From contig NZ_CP062803.1 in NCBI RefSeq assembly GCF_008801925.2, forward strand, positions 4,154,001 to 4,218,000: 64,000 nt of DNA, in the 5' to 3' direction. Positions 51,015 to 58,965 of this stretch are shown here, one piece after another. Positions within the stretch are counted from its first letter, which is position 1. Every line of letters begins with the position of its first letter. The position numbers and the translations under genes were made by a program. The DNA is from Cupriavidus basilensis. Lineage in GTDB: Bacteria > Pseudomonadota > Gammaproteobacteria > Burkholderiales > Burkholderiaceae. The notes beneath the pieces were generated by a model. It ran no database searches and was not told the DNA's origin. It saw only the letters and a list, made by a program, of their open reading frames with translations.

Positions 51015-51839
51015 TCAGCGCTTCATGGCCGGACCGTCGTACGTGCCGCCGTTTGCGTTCCTGGCGAGGAACAGGCTCAGCGCGGTGATCACGTCGGAGC
51101 CATAGGCGGGTTCGGGAAAGCGCTGCTGGCGCAGGCAGTCATAGAGGCGGTGCTGCATCGAGCGTACCTCGCCCTGCGAGACACGATAGGCGGGCCACGT
51201 GGTGTAGGCGGCTTGCGCGCCTTGCTTGGTCAGCAGGTTGGGCAGTTCTTGCAGGCGGATGCGCTGGCCGTCCACGGCGTGGCAGGTGGCGCAGGCGAAG
51301 TCGTAGGCGCCGCCACGGTAGAAGAACATCTTCTGGCCGAGGGCGTACACGCGTTTTTCTTCGGGATGGTTCAGCTCCACGTTCATCTTGATGCCGCGCG
51401 ACTCGCCGGCCACGAAGGCCACCAGGCGCTCGATGTCGGAGGGCTTGCCGGTGGAGGCGAAGGGATTCTTCAGCGCCTCTTCCTGGGTCAGGCCCTGCAG
51501 CGTCACGCGGCAGTAGGCCAGGCGTTGCTCCAGGTCCATCACGCGCCCGGTGTCCTTGAACAGGCGCGGCAACTCGGCGTAGGCGCCCTTGGTCACGCCG
51601 GGGCCTTTGCCCAGGTCGCATTGCTCGAGCGAGGCGTTCTTGGGGCCGGCAGGCTTTTTCCAGAGTTCCTCGCCGGCGGCTTCCCACAGTTCTGCGGGGT
51701 TGCCCTCGGCGAGCATCTGCCGGTACTTGGCGATTTCCTCGGCGGTGCTGCCCTGGGCGTGCACCGCCGCGGCGGCAAGCGCCACGGTGCCGGCCAGCGC
51801 CAGCGCGGCGCCGGTGTGGCGGCGTCTGATCGTTTTCAT
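51015..51839 (-). CDS. soxA: Cytochrome c SoxA, single-heme type
   Basis: A 274-residue exported c-type cytochrome (signal ALALAGTVALAAAAVHA). Only one CxxCH is present, FACATCHAVDG (Cys183, Cys186, His187); the N-terminal heme site of classical diheme SoxA is replaced by two Cys (74 and 110) that could form a disulfide. Cys235 in YDCLRQQRFPEP is the persulfide-forming active-site ligand of the catalytic heme. SoxA with SoxX couples thiosulfate to SoxY. It is in the sox operon after the DsrE-family gene. Confidence 0.93.
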   Translation of the reverse strand: MKTIRRRHTGAALALAGTVALAAAAVHAQGSTAEEIAKYRQMLAEGNPAELWEAAGEELWKKPAGPKNASLEQCDLGKGPGVTKGAYAELPRLFKDTGRVMDLEQRLAYCRVTLQGLTQEEALKNPFASTGKPSDIERLVAFVAGESRGIKMNVELNHPEEKRVYALGQKMFFYRGGAYDFACATCHAVDGQRIRLQELPNLLTKQGAQAAYTTWPAYRVSQGEVRSMQHRLYDCLRQQRFPEPAYGSDVITALSLFLARNANGGTYDGPAMKR

Positions 51840-51974
51840 GGGGCTTCTCCTCGGGGCCTCGGAGCCTGCCGCCGTGTGGCGCCAGGCCGCGCGGGCCCAT
51901 CTTATGGCTTGTCTTCCCGTTATCGGCGCCCGGTGCGGGCCGGCTCTTGCGCGGGTGCTGCTTACAACCTGTAT

Positions 51975-52430
51975 TTACGGCTTGATATAGGCAAAGCCTT
52001 CATCGAACTGCAGTTTGGCCACTTCCACCACGCCAGCCTGTACCACCTTGGCTTCCATCAGCAGGCTGGACTCGGGAATCTTGCGCGCCATGAGCGTATT
52101 GCGGCAAACGCGGAACTCGACGCCGGAACTGGCCAGCGCGCCGACCGCCGCCTCGAAGGTATTGCCGCGTGCGTCACGCGCGCCTTCCACGATGAAGTCC
52201 ACGCCGTAGCCAAACGCCACTACCACGATCTTGGTATCCGGCGCGGCGTTCAGGTGGTTGCGCAGGTTAGCCATGGCGCGCACCGCCTGGTCCGTGCCTT
52301 CGGACAACTGGTAGACCACCTTGACGCGCCCGCCCTTGCCGGCAGCCACCGGCGCCGCTTGCGCCGCCGCCTTGGCAGTCAAGCCGATCGCCGCCAGCGC
52401 CGCCGTTGCTCGAATAAATGCTCGCCGCAT
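51975..52430 (-). CDS. Exported DsrE-family protein of the sox cluster
   Basis: A 151-residue protein with a signal peptide (MRRAFIRATAALAAIGLTAKAAAQA). The mature part has the DsrE fold pattern: KVVYQLSEGTDQAVRAMANLRNHL, KIVVVAFGYGVDFIVEGA and SSGVEFRVCRNTLMARKIPESSL, with one Cys at the position often used in sulfur relay proteins. An AAGGA element favours the ATG at 52430 over 52439. It lies between soxZ and soxA, so it likely participates in periplasmic sulfur transfer; the precise role is not known. Confidence 0.82.
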   Translation of the reverse strand: MRRAFIRATAALAAIGLTAKAAAQAAPVAAGKGGRVKVVYQLSEGTDQAVRAMANLRNHLNAAPDTKIVVVAFGYGVDFIVEGARDARGNTFEAAVGALASSGVEFRVCRNTLMARKIPESSLLMEAKVVQAGVVEVAKLQFDEGFAYIKP

Positions 52431-52560
52431 GATTGCCATCCTTCCGGTCGCGCCCCCGCGCGCACCATGCGCCGGCCCGGGCCCGACATTCGACCTGAAC
52501 CATAGCAGAGGATGCCGTTGCCCGCTCGGCCAGGCCGGTACTGACCCGTACCCGGTCCGA

Positions 52561-52872
52561 TCAGGAAATGGTCGCTTCGTCGGTCCGCTTGTCGCCGCGG
52601 TTGTCGACCCAGGTCACCGTGACCTTGTCGCCCTTGGCGCCGCCCTTGAACTTGAAGTTCAGGAAGGGATCCTTGGATACCGCCGGGCCGAACTGGGCCT
52701 GGAATACGTCCTTGCCTTTGCACTGCGCCGTCACGCTCTGGATATGCCAGGCGGGAATGATCTTGCCGGACGCGTCCTTGCGCTGGCCGGTTTCCATGTC
52801 GTGCTTCATCAGGATCTTGACGTCGACCACACCGCCGCTCTCGGCGGCACGTACGCGCATCGGGTCTGCCAT
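52561..52872 (-). CDS. soxZ: Sulfur carrier partner SoxZ
   Basis: A 103-residue immunoglobulin-like protein without a signal peptide: ADPMRVRAAESGGVVDVKILMKHDMETGQRKD, then FNFKFKGGAKGDKVTVTWVDNRGDKRTDEATIS. These are diagnostic of SoxZ. It is exported as a complex with SoxY, whose Tat signal serves both. It lies 63 bp after soxY and before the DsrE-family gene. Confidence 0.96.
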   Translation of the reverse strand: MADPMRVRAAESGGVVDVKILMKHDMETGQRKDASGKIIPAWHIQSVTAQCKGKDVFQAQFGPAVSKDPFLNFKFKGGAKGDKVTVTWVDNRGDKRTDEATIS

Positions 52873-52935
52873 GTTCTTTCCTCTTTCAGGTAATGGTGGG
52901 GCGGGAAATCCGCTTGGGTGGATGGGAGCGAGGCC

Positions 52936-53391
52936 TCAGCCGCCGCAGCCACCCAGCGTCACCTTGATTTCCTTGGACGCCACGTACCATTTGCCGCCGG
53001 CCTTGACGGCGGCGTACACCATCGAGGTCTGGCCCATCTTCACCCGCGTGGAGACGAAGGGCTCGGTGCCGGCCGGGATGATGAAATCCGCAGCCAGCGT
53101 GTTGGGGTTTTTTTCCACCAGGATGGCGATCTGCTCGGTGCCAGGGATGTTGCTGGTCACGGCGACCGGCACCACGGCGCCGTTCTCGGCGATGTCGGGG
53201 GCGGTAAAGACAATGGCGGTGCTCTTCTCGGTACCGCTGCCGCCAAACGCCTTGATGACGTCGGCCACGCTCTTGCCGTCGAAGGCGGTCTTGTTCCACT
53301 CCGCCGCCTGCGCCTTGCTGATCAGGCCGGTGGCGGCCATCAGTGCGAGCACGGAGGTGACCCGCAATACGTCTCGTCGTTTTGAATGCAT
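52936..53391 (-). CDS. soxY: Sulfur carrier SoxY
   Basis: A 151-residue periplasmic carrier with a twin-arginine-type signal (KRRDVLRVTSVLALMAATGLISKAQA). The C-terminus VTLGGCGG carries the swinging-arm Cys to which thiosulfate-derived intermediates are bound. The body (AFGGSGTEKSTAIVFTAPDIAENGAVVPVAVTSNIPGTEQIAILVEKNPNTLAADF) is typical. The ATG at 53391 follows a GAGG-type ribosome-binding site. A gap of 170 bp separates it from the upstream cytochrome gene, so a separate promoter is possible. Confidence 0.96.
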   Translation of the reverse strand: MHSKRRDVLRVTSVLALMAATGLISKAQAAEWNKTAFDGKSVADVIKAFGGSGTEKSTAIVFTAPDIAENGAVVPVAVTSNIPGTEQIAILVEKNPNTLAADFIIPAGTEPFVSTRVKMGQTSMVYAAVKAGGKWYVASKEIKVTLGGCGG

Positions 53392-53561
53392 TGTTTCCTC
53401 TTCTCCTGCGTTTTCCGTTCCGGCTTGGTTTTCTGTTGGCCTGCCGCGCCTTTTTCGCGCCGCAGCGGGCGGTGCATTGCCGCCCTCGCACAGGGGCGCC
53501 TGCGGCGCCCCTTTGGTCCCGAAGCCGTAACCGGTCCGGGCAGGGCTTGCCCTGGCTGTGC

Positions 53562-53891
53562 TTACTTGGCCGGGGCGCCTGCCAGCACCCACTCCACGAC
53601 CGTCTTCAGGTCGGCGTCGCTCAATGCGGCATTGGCGGGCATCGGCACGGGGCCCCAGACGCCAGCACCACCACTCTTGACCTTCTTGGTCAGCGTTGCC
53701 AGCGCGTTCTTGTCGCCCTTGTACTTGGCCGCCACGTCCTTGTAGGCCGGGCCAACCAGCTTCTTGTCGACCTGGTGGCAGCCCATGCAGGCGTTCTTGT
53801 TGGCGATTTCCTGGGCCTTGGCGGCATCGACTGCAGCGTTGGCCGAGGCGGCGCAAGCCAGCATCAGCGTTGCGATGACAAACTGCTTCAT
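53562..53891 (-). CDS. Class I cytochrome c (c551/c552 type) of the sox cluster
   Basis: A 109-residue exported cytochrome: signal MKQFVIATLMLACAASANA, heme motif CMGCH in NKNACMGCHQVDKKLVGPAYKDVAAKYKG, and axial Met in WGPVPMPANAALSDADL. It is closely similar to the C-terminal domain of the adjacent SoxD, so the two probably arose by duplication. It lies between soxD and soxY and is likely the electron acceptor of SoxAX or SoxCD that feeds the respiratory chain. The heme environment and length are normal for the class. Confidence 0.9.
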   Translation of the reverse strand: MKQFVIATLMLACAASANAAVDAAKAQEIANKNACMGCHQVDKKLVGPAYKDVAAKYKGDKNALATLTKKVKSGGAGVWGPVPMPANAALSDADLKTVVEWVLAGAPAK

Positions 53892-54018
53892 GGATATGCT
53901 CCGAACTTTGAAGAGCCGTGGGGACGGCGAAAAGCCCGCTCGCTGCCAGTGTTGCCTGTCGGCACGGCCGGCGCGGCGGCGCGCTGGCCGCGCCACGGGG
54001 CATGGGGCGGCCAGTCCG

Positions 54019-55083
54019 CTATTTTGCCTCAAGAATCCATCCCACCACGGTGCGCAGGTCGGAATCGGGAATCTGCGCCTGAGGCGGCATCGGCATGCTG
54101 CCCCAGGCGCCCTGCCCGCCCGCCCGGATCTTGTGGGCGAGCGCGTCCTGCGCATCCTGCCCCTTGTACTTGCGCGCGACCTCGGCAAAGCTCGGGCCGA
54201 CCAGCTTGCGATCGGTGGCGTGGCAGGCCATGCACTGGTACTGGCTGGCCAGCTTCGCACCCGCCGTCTCGCCGGGGGTGGCCGGGGTTGCCGGGGCGGC
54301 GGCGGGAGCGCTGGCGCCACCGCCGGCAGCCCAGCCGCGTGTGGGCCCTACGGTGCGTTGTTGCGCCGCCAGGTCGCCGTGGGCATCGCGGGCATAGGCC
54401 GGCATGGTCGACACGATCTTGACCGTGGGCGTGCAATCCTTCATGCACGCCGTATTGCGCGTATCCGCCTGGCCTCGCCCGGGCCACAGGCCGTGCTGCA
54501 GGGTCATGCCATTGCGGTTCGGCATTTTTTTCTGCACCTCGGCGATATTGCCATCCGACAGCGTGAAGTCCGCCGGCACGATATCGCCCAGGTTGAGCAG
54601 GTAGGCCGTGACGGCATAGACGTCGTCGGCGGACAAGCTCCGGGGCGCGTTCCACGGCATCGCACGGTGGATGTAGTCCCACAGGGTGCTGACCGTGCTG
54701 ACCTTCATCAGCGTGGTGCGGTATGGCTGGTTGCCGGTCAGCGAGGCCACCCGGCCACGCCGGATATCCTCGGCGCTGGTGCCGCCGACGATGGGTGAGA
54801 ACACCTCGTTGGACTCACCGAAGTCGCCATGGCACGAGGCGCATTTGCCGTCCCAGATTGTTTGTCCCTGCGACACCGTGCCGCTGCCCTTGGGCAGGCC
54901 CCGGAAGTCGGGGCGCACATCGATATCCCAGGCCTTGACCTCGGCCGGAGTGGCAGTGCGTCCGAGCGCCGCACGCGCACTGTCAGCCGGAGCGGCGGCC
55001 ATCGCCACCTGCGCGCATAGCGCGGCGGCACAGGCGAGTATTGCCGCGCGCCCGGCATCGGGCAAGTTAGTCAACGTGGACAT
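54019..55083 (-). CDS. soxD: Diheme cytochrome c subunit SoxD
   Basis: A 354-residue periplasmic diheme cytochrome with a signal (ILACAAALCAQVAMAA). Heme 1 is at CASCH (residues 81-85) and heme 2 at CMACH (about residue 283), separated by a region with LWDYIHRAMPWNAPRSLSADDVYAVTAYLLNL and a Pro/Ala-rich hinge. The start at 55083 overlaps the soxC end by 17 bases, which couples translation of the Sox(CD)2 sulfane dehydrogenase. It accepts electrons from the molybdenum centre of SoxC. Confidence 0.93.
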   Translation of the reverse strand: MSTLTNLPDAGRAAILACAAALCAQVAMAAAPADSARAALGRTATPAEVKAWDIDVRPDFRGLPKGSGTVSQGQTIWDGKCASCHGDFGESNEVFSPIVGGTSAEDIRRGRVASLTGNQPYRTTLMKVSTVSTLWDYIHRAMPWNAPRSLSADDVYAVTAYLLNLGDIVPADFTLSDGNIAEVQKKMPNRNGMTLQHGLWPGRGQADTRNTACMKDCTPTVKIVSTMPAYARDAHGDLAAQQRTVGPTRGWAAGGGASAPAAAPATPATPGETAGAKLASQYQCMACHATDRKLVGPSFAEVARKYKGQDAQDALAHKIRAGGQGAWGSMPMPPQAQIPDSDLRTVVGWILEAK

Positions 55084-56431
55084 TGGAGACCTCGCCGCCA
55101 TCGGCCACCTGCCAGCTCTGGATGGCGTTGTTGTGATAGATCGAGCGCGCACCCCGCACCGCGCGCAGTTGCGCCAGGCGGGGCTGCACGTAGCCGGTCT
55201 CGTCGATGGCGCGGCTCTGCAGGATGGCGGGGGAGCCGTCCCACACCCAGTCCAGGTTGAAGCGCGTCAGGCATTTGGACAGCACAGGCGTTTCCAGCCT
55301 TGCGGTGCGCCAGTTGCGCCCGCCGTCGACGGACACGTCGACGCGTTTCACGCGCCCACGCCCGGACCACGCCAGCCCGCTGATGTTGTAGAAGCCGCGC
55401 CCCACCAGCTGTTGCCCGCCGGAGGGCGTGGTGATGACGGACTTGCACTCCTGGATCGAGGTGTACTGGCGCAGCATGCCGTCGGGCATCATGTCCACGT
55501 AGTGCACGGTTTCGTCCTTGGTGTTCCACGGCTGGTCGCCGAGCTCCAGCCGGCGCAGCCACTTGACCCACGACACGCCCTGCACGCCGGGCACCACCAG
55601 CCGCAGCGGGTAGCCGTTTTCGGGGCGCAGCATCTCGCCGTTCATGCCCCAGGCGACGATGATCTCGTCGGCCAGCGCCATCGGGATGGTGCGGGTCATG
55701 CCTGAACCGTCGCCGCCCTCGGCCAGCAGATAGTGCCCGCGCTTGAAGTCCGCGCCGGCATCGTCGAGCAGGACTTTGAGCGGCACGCCGGTGAACTCGC
55801 AGCACGACAGCATGCCGTGGGTGTATTGCACCGTGGGCACCGCCACGTTGCCCCACTCCATGCCGGTATTGGCCCCGCACTCGATGAAGTGCATGCGCGA
55901 CACCGCGGGCAGGCGCATCAGGTCGTCCATGGTGTAGACGCGTGGCGCCTTCACCAGGCCGTTGATCATCAGGCGGTGGCGGGCCGGATCGATGTCTTGC
56001 CAGCCTTGATGATGCCGCTCGAAATGCAGGCCGTTGGGCGTGATGATGCCGAAGAAGCCTTGCAGCGGGGCAAAGGATACCGAGGCCGCCGATACCCGCG
56101 TCAGGCCTGGCGACTCGCGGCGCACCAGGTTTTTCTCGAACGGTGACGGCTGGCCGTAGGGATGCGCGGCAACCGGCTGGCCGAGCGTGGTGGCCCAGGG
56201 CTGCGGGGTGAGGATGGCGTCGTCGCCGGCAGCGCCATCCGCTGCGCGGGCCCGGCCGGCAACGCCGGCGGCCAGCGCGGCTGCGGCGCCCAGGAAGCTC
56301 TTGCGCAGGAAGTCGCGGCGAGGGCTGTCGGACGCGCCTACGCCATGCTGCGTGATGTCCTGCTGCAGCGAGGCGCTGACGAAATGCTCCGGCGCACGCA
56401 CGATGCGCCCGGGGCGGTTCTGTTCCGGCAC
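55067..56431 (-). CDS. soxC: Sulfane dehydrogenase molybdopterin subunit SoxC
   Basis: A 454-residue molybdoenzyme with a GTG start at 56431 preceded by GGAGGAG. A Tat signal occurs at SPRRDFLRKSFLGAAAALAAGVAGRARA (Arg38-Arg39). The molybdenum-binding Cys is in FIECGANTG (Cys185), and RLVVPGVQGVSWVKWLRRLEL and DVSVDGGRNWRTARLE are typical of SoxC and the sulfite oxidase fold. With SoxD it oxidises the sulfane sulfur on SoxY by six electrons. It heads the soxC-to-soxB series, 90 bp after the ArsR-type gene. Confidence 0.95.
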   Translation of the reverse strand: MPEQNRPGRIVRAPEHFVSASLQQDITQHGVGASDSPRRDFLRKSFLGAAAALAAGVAGRARAADGAAGDDAILTPQPWATTLGQPVAAHPYGQPSPFEKNLVRRESPGLTRVSAASVSFAPLQGFFGIITPNGLHFERHHQGWQDIDPARHRLMINGLVKAPRVYTMDDLMRLPAVSRMHFIECGANTGMEWGNVAVPTVQYTHGMLSCCEFTGVPLKVLLDDAGADFKRGHYLLAEGGDGSGMTRTIPMALADEIIVAWGMNGEMLRPENGYPLRLVVPGVQGVSWVKWLRRLELGDQPWNTKDETVHYVDMMPDGMLRQYTSIQECKSVITTPSGGQQLVGRGFYNISGLAWSGRGRVKRVDVSVDGGRNWRTARLETPVLSKCLTRFNLDWVWDGSPAILQSRAIDETGYVQPRLAQLRAVRGARSIYHNNAIQSWQVADGGEVSNVHVD

Positions 56432-56521
56432 TGCGGTCTCCTCCGGCTCGCGCGTGCGGCGCCAGCGGCACCGTCGGCGAACCTGTTATGGGTCAGCGCC
56501 CGCGCAAGCGCACGGCTGCCG

Positions 56522-56908
56522 TCAAACCTTGGTGCGAGCGTTGCTGCGCCGGCGCGGTGCCGGGGTGGCCTGCGGCATGAAGCGATCGACCATGCTGGCT
56601 GGCAAAGCGTTGTCTTCCAGCCGGCTGGCGACCTGCACGCAGACCGTGCGGCACAGCTCGATCACGCTCTCGTCCTCGATGGCGTAGAACACGAGGTTGG
56701 CCTCCTTGCGGCGCGACAGCACGCCCGCGCGGTACATCGCGGTGAGATGGCGCGACACATTGGTCTGCGACGATCCCACCGTCTCCACCACGGTGCCCAC
56801 CGGCTTCTCGCCATCGCACAGGGCGTGCAGGATCTTCAGCCTGGTGGGCTCTGCCAGCAGGCTGAAATACCCCGACACTTTCTCGAACACGCGATCCATC
56901 TCATCCAT
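56522..56908 (-). CDS. ArsR/SmtB-family repressor of the sox cluster (BigR/SqrR-like)
   Basis: A 128-residue winged-helix protein from the ATG at 56908. The helix-turn-helix is PTRLKILHALCDGEKPVGTVVETVGSSQTNVSRHLTAMYRAGVLSRRKEANLVFYAIED. Two Cys, one in HALCDGE and one in ELCRTVC, are placed like the persulfide-sensing pair of SqrR/BigR, which release DNA when polysulfide links them. An AT-rich palindrome lies 18-39 bp upstream at its own promoter. It is between soxC and soxF on the same strand, so it most likely senses reactive sulfur and represses sox genes. Confidence 0.85.
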   Translation of the reverse strand: MDEMDRVFEKVSGYFSLLAEPTRLKILHALCDGEKPVGTVVETVGSSQTNVSRHLTAMYRAGVLSRRKEANLVFYAIEDESVIELCRTVCVQVASRLEDNALPASMVDRFMPQATPAPRRRSNARTKV

Positions 56909-56925
56909 GCCGTTCAATATATTCG

Positions 56926-56947
56926 TATATGCGTAATTGCGCATATA
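56926..56947. promoter_or_regulatory. AT-rich operator of the ArsR-type sulfur regulator
   Basis: TATATGCG TAATTG CGCATATA is a perfect 8-bp inverted repeat around 6 bp, immediately upstream of the ArsR-type start and preceded by AATATATTCGTATAT. Position and composition fit a BigR-type box for autoregulation of the operon. Confidence 0.6.
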
Positions 56948-57014
56948 GTGTTTACCCCTTCGCATAGCCGAAGCCGCTGAACGGGCCATAGCCGCGCGCC
57001 ATGGCGAAGGCTGT

Positions 57015-57055
57015 CTCTCCCTCTCCCCTCAGGGGGAGAGGGCCGGGGAGAGGGG
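57015..57055. repeat. REP-like interspersed hairpin element
   Basis: CCCTCTCCCC / TCAG / GGGGAGAGGG is a perfect 10-bp stem (57019-57042), followed by a further half CCGGGGAGAGGGG. Elements of the form CTCTCCCTCTCCCC-GGGGAGAGGG are scattered through many proteobacterial genomes. It occurs between the ArsR-type and SoxF genes, where it may act as a transcript end. Confidence 0.7.
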
Positions 57056-57139
57056 TGGCTTAGCCAGGAACCACTTGAAGCGAGGCCCGTGGTGTTTTCC
57101 AGCACGACCACGCAGATCGTGACTGCCGCAGACTACCTT

Positions 57140-58402
57140 TCAGCTCAGCATGTCGGCCCAGATGGCATCCGCCCATGCCTGCGCATAGGTGCCTTCCAGC
57201 GCGTTCGGCGCCGCCGACAGCCCGCCCGACCCGGGCACCGTGACCATGGTCTTCTGCGCGGCATCGTAGCGATGCACGCTGGCGACATGGATGGCTTCGC
57301 GCTCGGAGGTGAAGCTGTAGCAGGTGTTGTTGTACAGCGGCTCGGGGTTGGGCGCGTGGCCGGCTAGCAGCGACACGATGGCGGCGGCCGCCACCTTGCC
57401 ATGCTGGTTGGCCATATGGCCCGACTTGGGCATCAGCGGCGCAATCTGGATGGCATCGCCCAGCACGTGGATATTGGGCGCGGCCTTGGATTCGAAGGTG
57501 AGGAAATCGACCTCGCACCAGCGGCCGTTGGCAGTGGCCAGCCCGCTTGCAACGGCGATGGCCCCGGCCCGCTGCGGCGGCAGCAGGTTGAGCACATCGG
57601 CGCGCTCGTCGTCCTGCACCTCGAACTTGAGCGTGCGGGTGACGGGGTCCACATCGACGGCGTTGTACTGCGGCCGGTACTCGACCATGCCCTGGTAGCG
57701 CGTGGCCCAGACCTGCTTGAACAGCGCTGCCTTGGAGGTGACGTCGGGATTGGCGTCAAGGATCAGCACCTTGCTGCGCGGCTTGGCCCGGGTGAAATAG
57801 TCCGCGACCAGGCAGGCGCGCTCATAGGGGCCGGGCGGGCAGCGATAGGGCGCCAGCGGAATGCCGATGACGAAGGTGCCGCCGTCGCGCATGGCCTCCA
57901 GCTGGTGGCGCAGGCCCACCGTTTGCGGGCCGGCCTTCCAGGCGTGCAGGATCTGGTCGCCGCCGGGCTGGGCAAGGCCCGGGATCTCGCCGGAGAGCAC
58001 GTCCACGCCGGGCGAGAGCACCAGCTTATCGTAAGCGAGCGTGCCGCCGCCCGCCAGGCGTACCTCGCGGCGCGCGGCGTCGATCGCGCTGACATGGTCG
58101 CGCACGACCTTGACGCCGTGGCGCTTTGCCAGCGCATCGTAGGACAAGGTGATGTCGTCGATGCGCTTTGCGCCGGCAAGCACCAGGTTGGACAGCGGGC
58201 AGGACACGAAGCTGGCGTTGGGCTCGACCAGTGTGACCTCGATGCCCTGGGCGCTCCATTCGCGCAGGTAGCGCGCGGCAGTGGCGCCGCCATAACCGCC
58301 GCCCACCACCACCACCTTTGCCTTGCGGGTCGCGGCCCGCGCGCCGAGCGTGCCGAACATGGCCGTGCCGGCCAGCGCGCCGAGAAACTCACGTCGTTGC
58401 AT
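57140..58402 (-). CDS. soxF: SoxF / FccB-type flavoprotein (sulfide dehydrogenase flavocytochrome c FAD subunit)
   Basis: A 420-residue exported flavoprotein. The Tat signal is MQRREFLGALAGTAMFGTLGARA. The FAD-binding motif is VVVVGGGYGGATAARYL, with VEPNASFVSCPLSN following, and conserved Cys in FVSC and YRCPPGPYERACLV that could form the redox disulfide of flavocytochrome c sulfide dehydrogenase. The C-terminus contains NNTCYSFTSEREAI, typical of FccB/SoxF. A small cytochrome gene starts 28 bp upstream on the same strand, forming the SoxEF or FccAB pair that oxidises sulfide or supports SoxAX activity. Confidence 0.92.
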   Translation of the reverse strand: MQRREFLGALAGTAMFGTLGARAATRKAKVVVVGGGYGGATAARYLREWSAQGIEVTLVEPNASFVSCPLSNLVLAGAKRIDDITLSYDALAKRHGVKVVRDHVSAIDAARREVRLAGGGTLAYDKLVLSPGVDVLSGEIPGLAQPGGDQILHAWKAGPQTVGLRHQLEAMRDGGTFVIGIPLAPYRCPPGPYERACLVADYFTRAKPRSKVLILDANPDVTSKAALFKQVWATRYQGMVEYRPQYNAVDVDPVTRTLKFEVQDDERADVLNLLPPQRAGAIAVASGLATANGRWCEVDFLTFESKAAPNIHVLGDAIQIAPLMPKSGHMANQHGKVAAAAIVSLLAGHAPNPEPLYNNTCYSFTSEREAIHVASVHRYDAAQKTMVTVPGSGGLSAAPNALEGTYAQAWADAIWADMLS

Positions 58403-58430
58403 CTGGAAATCTCCTTGCCGGGTTGCAGGG

Positions 58431-58769
58431 TTAGCGCACGGCGGCGAACCAGCCCGCGATAGCCTCGATCTGCTGGTCGCTGTAGCCCTTGGCGATCTGC
58501 TGCATCACGGTGGCTTCACGCTTGCCTTGCTTGAAGTCCTGCAACTGGCGGACCAGCTCGGATTGGCTGCGCCCGGCGAGTGCGGGCACCACGCTGCCCG
58601 CAGGCGCGCGGCCGGCCGGGCCGTGGCAGCCGGCGCAGGCGGCGGCCCAGTTGCGCGCCTGCAGCGCGGTGGCGTCGGGGGCCTGCGCGCGCGCGCAGGC
58701 TGGCAAGGCCAGCAGCGTCAGCGCAACTAGCGCCGCCGTCAGGGCAGCGGGTGTGGGGGTCTGGTTCAT
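58431..58769 (-). CDS. Small exported cytochrome c, SoxE/FccA-like partner of SoxF
   Basis: A 112-residue periplasmic cytochrome (signal LTAALVALTLLALPACARA). One CxxCH is present, CAGCH in WAAACAGCHGPAGRA, and VMQQIAKGYSDQQIEAIAGWFAAV near the C-terminus supplies the axial Met region. It is directly upstream of soxF with 28 bp between them. It probably accepts electrons from the SoxF flavin, which makes it the SoxE/FccA equivalent; the classic SoxE is diheme, so this monoheme form is shorter. Confidence 0.85.
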   Translation of the reverse strand: MNQTPTPAALTAALVALTLLALPACARAQAPDATALQARNWAAACAGCHGPAGRAPAGSVVPALAGRSQSELVRQLQDFKQGKREATVMQQIAKGYSDQQIEAIAGWFAAVR

Positions 58770-58965
58770 GGTGTTCGCTCCGGGGTCGCGCCGCGAGGGC
58801 GTGCCAACCCTAGCACAGCGCAGCGCGCGCATGTGATGCGAAATCCGCAGATCGATCTGCGCCGGCTGCTGTCAGGCGCGGGCGGCGGCCGGCAGCAGCC
58901 GGCAGAGTCGGCGGGCGCTGCGCGAAAGGCGGGAGCCTGGCGGGCCGCCTTTCGCGCCCGGCCGT

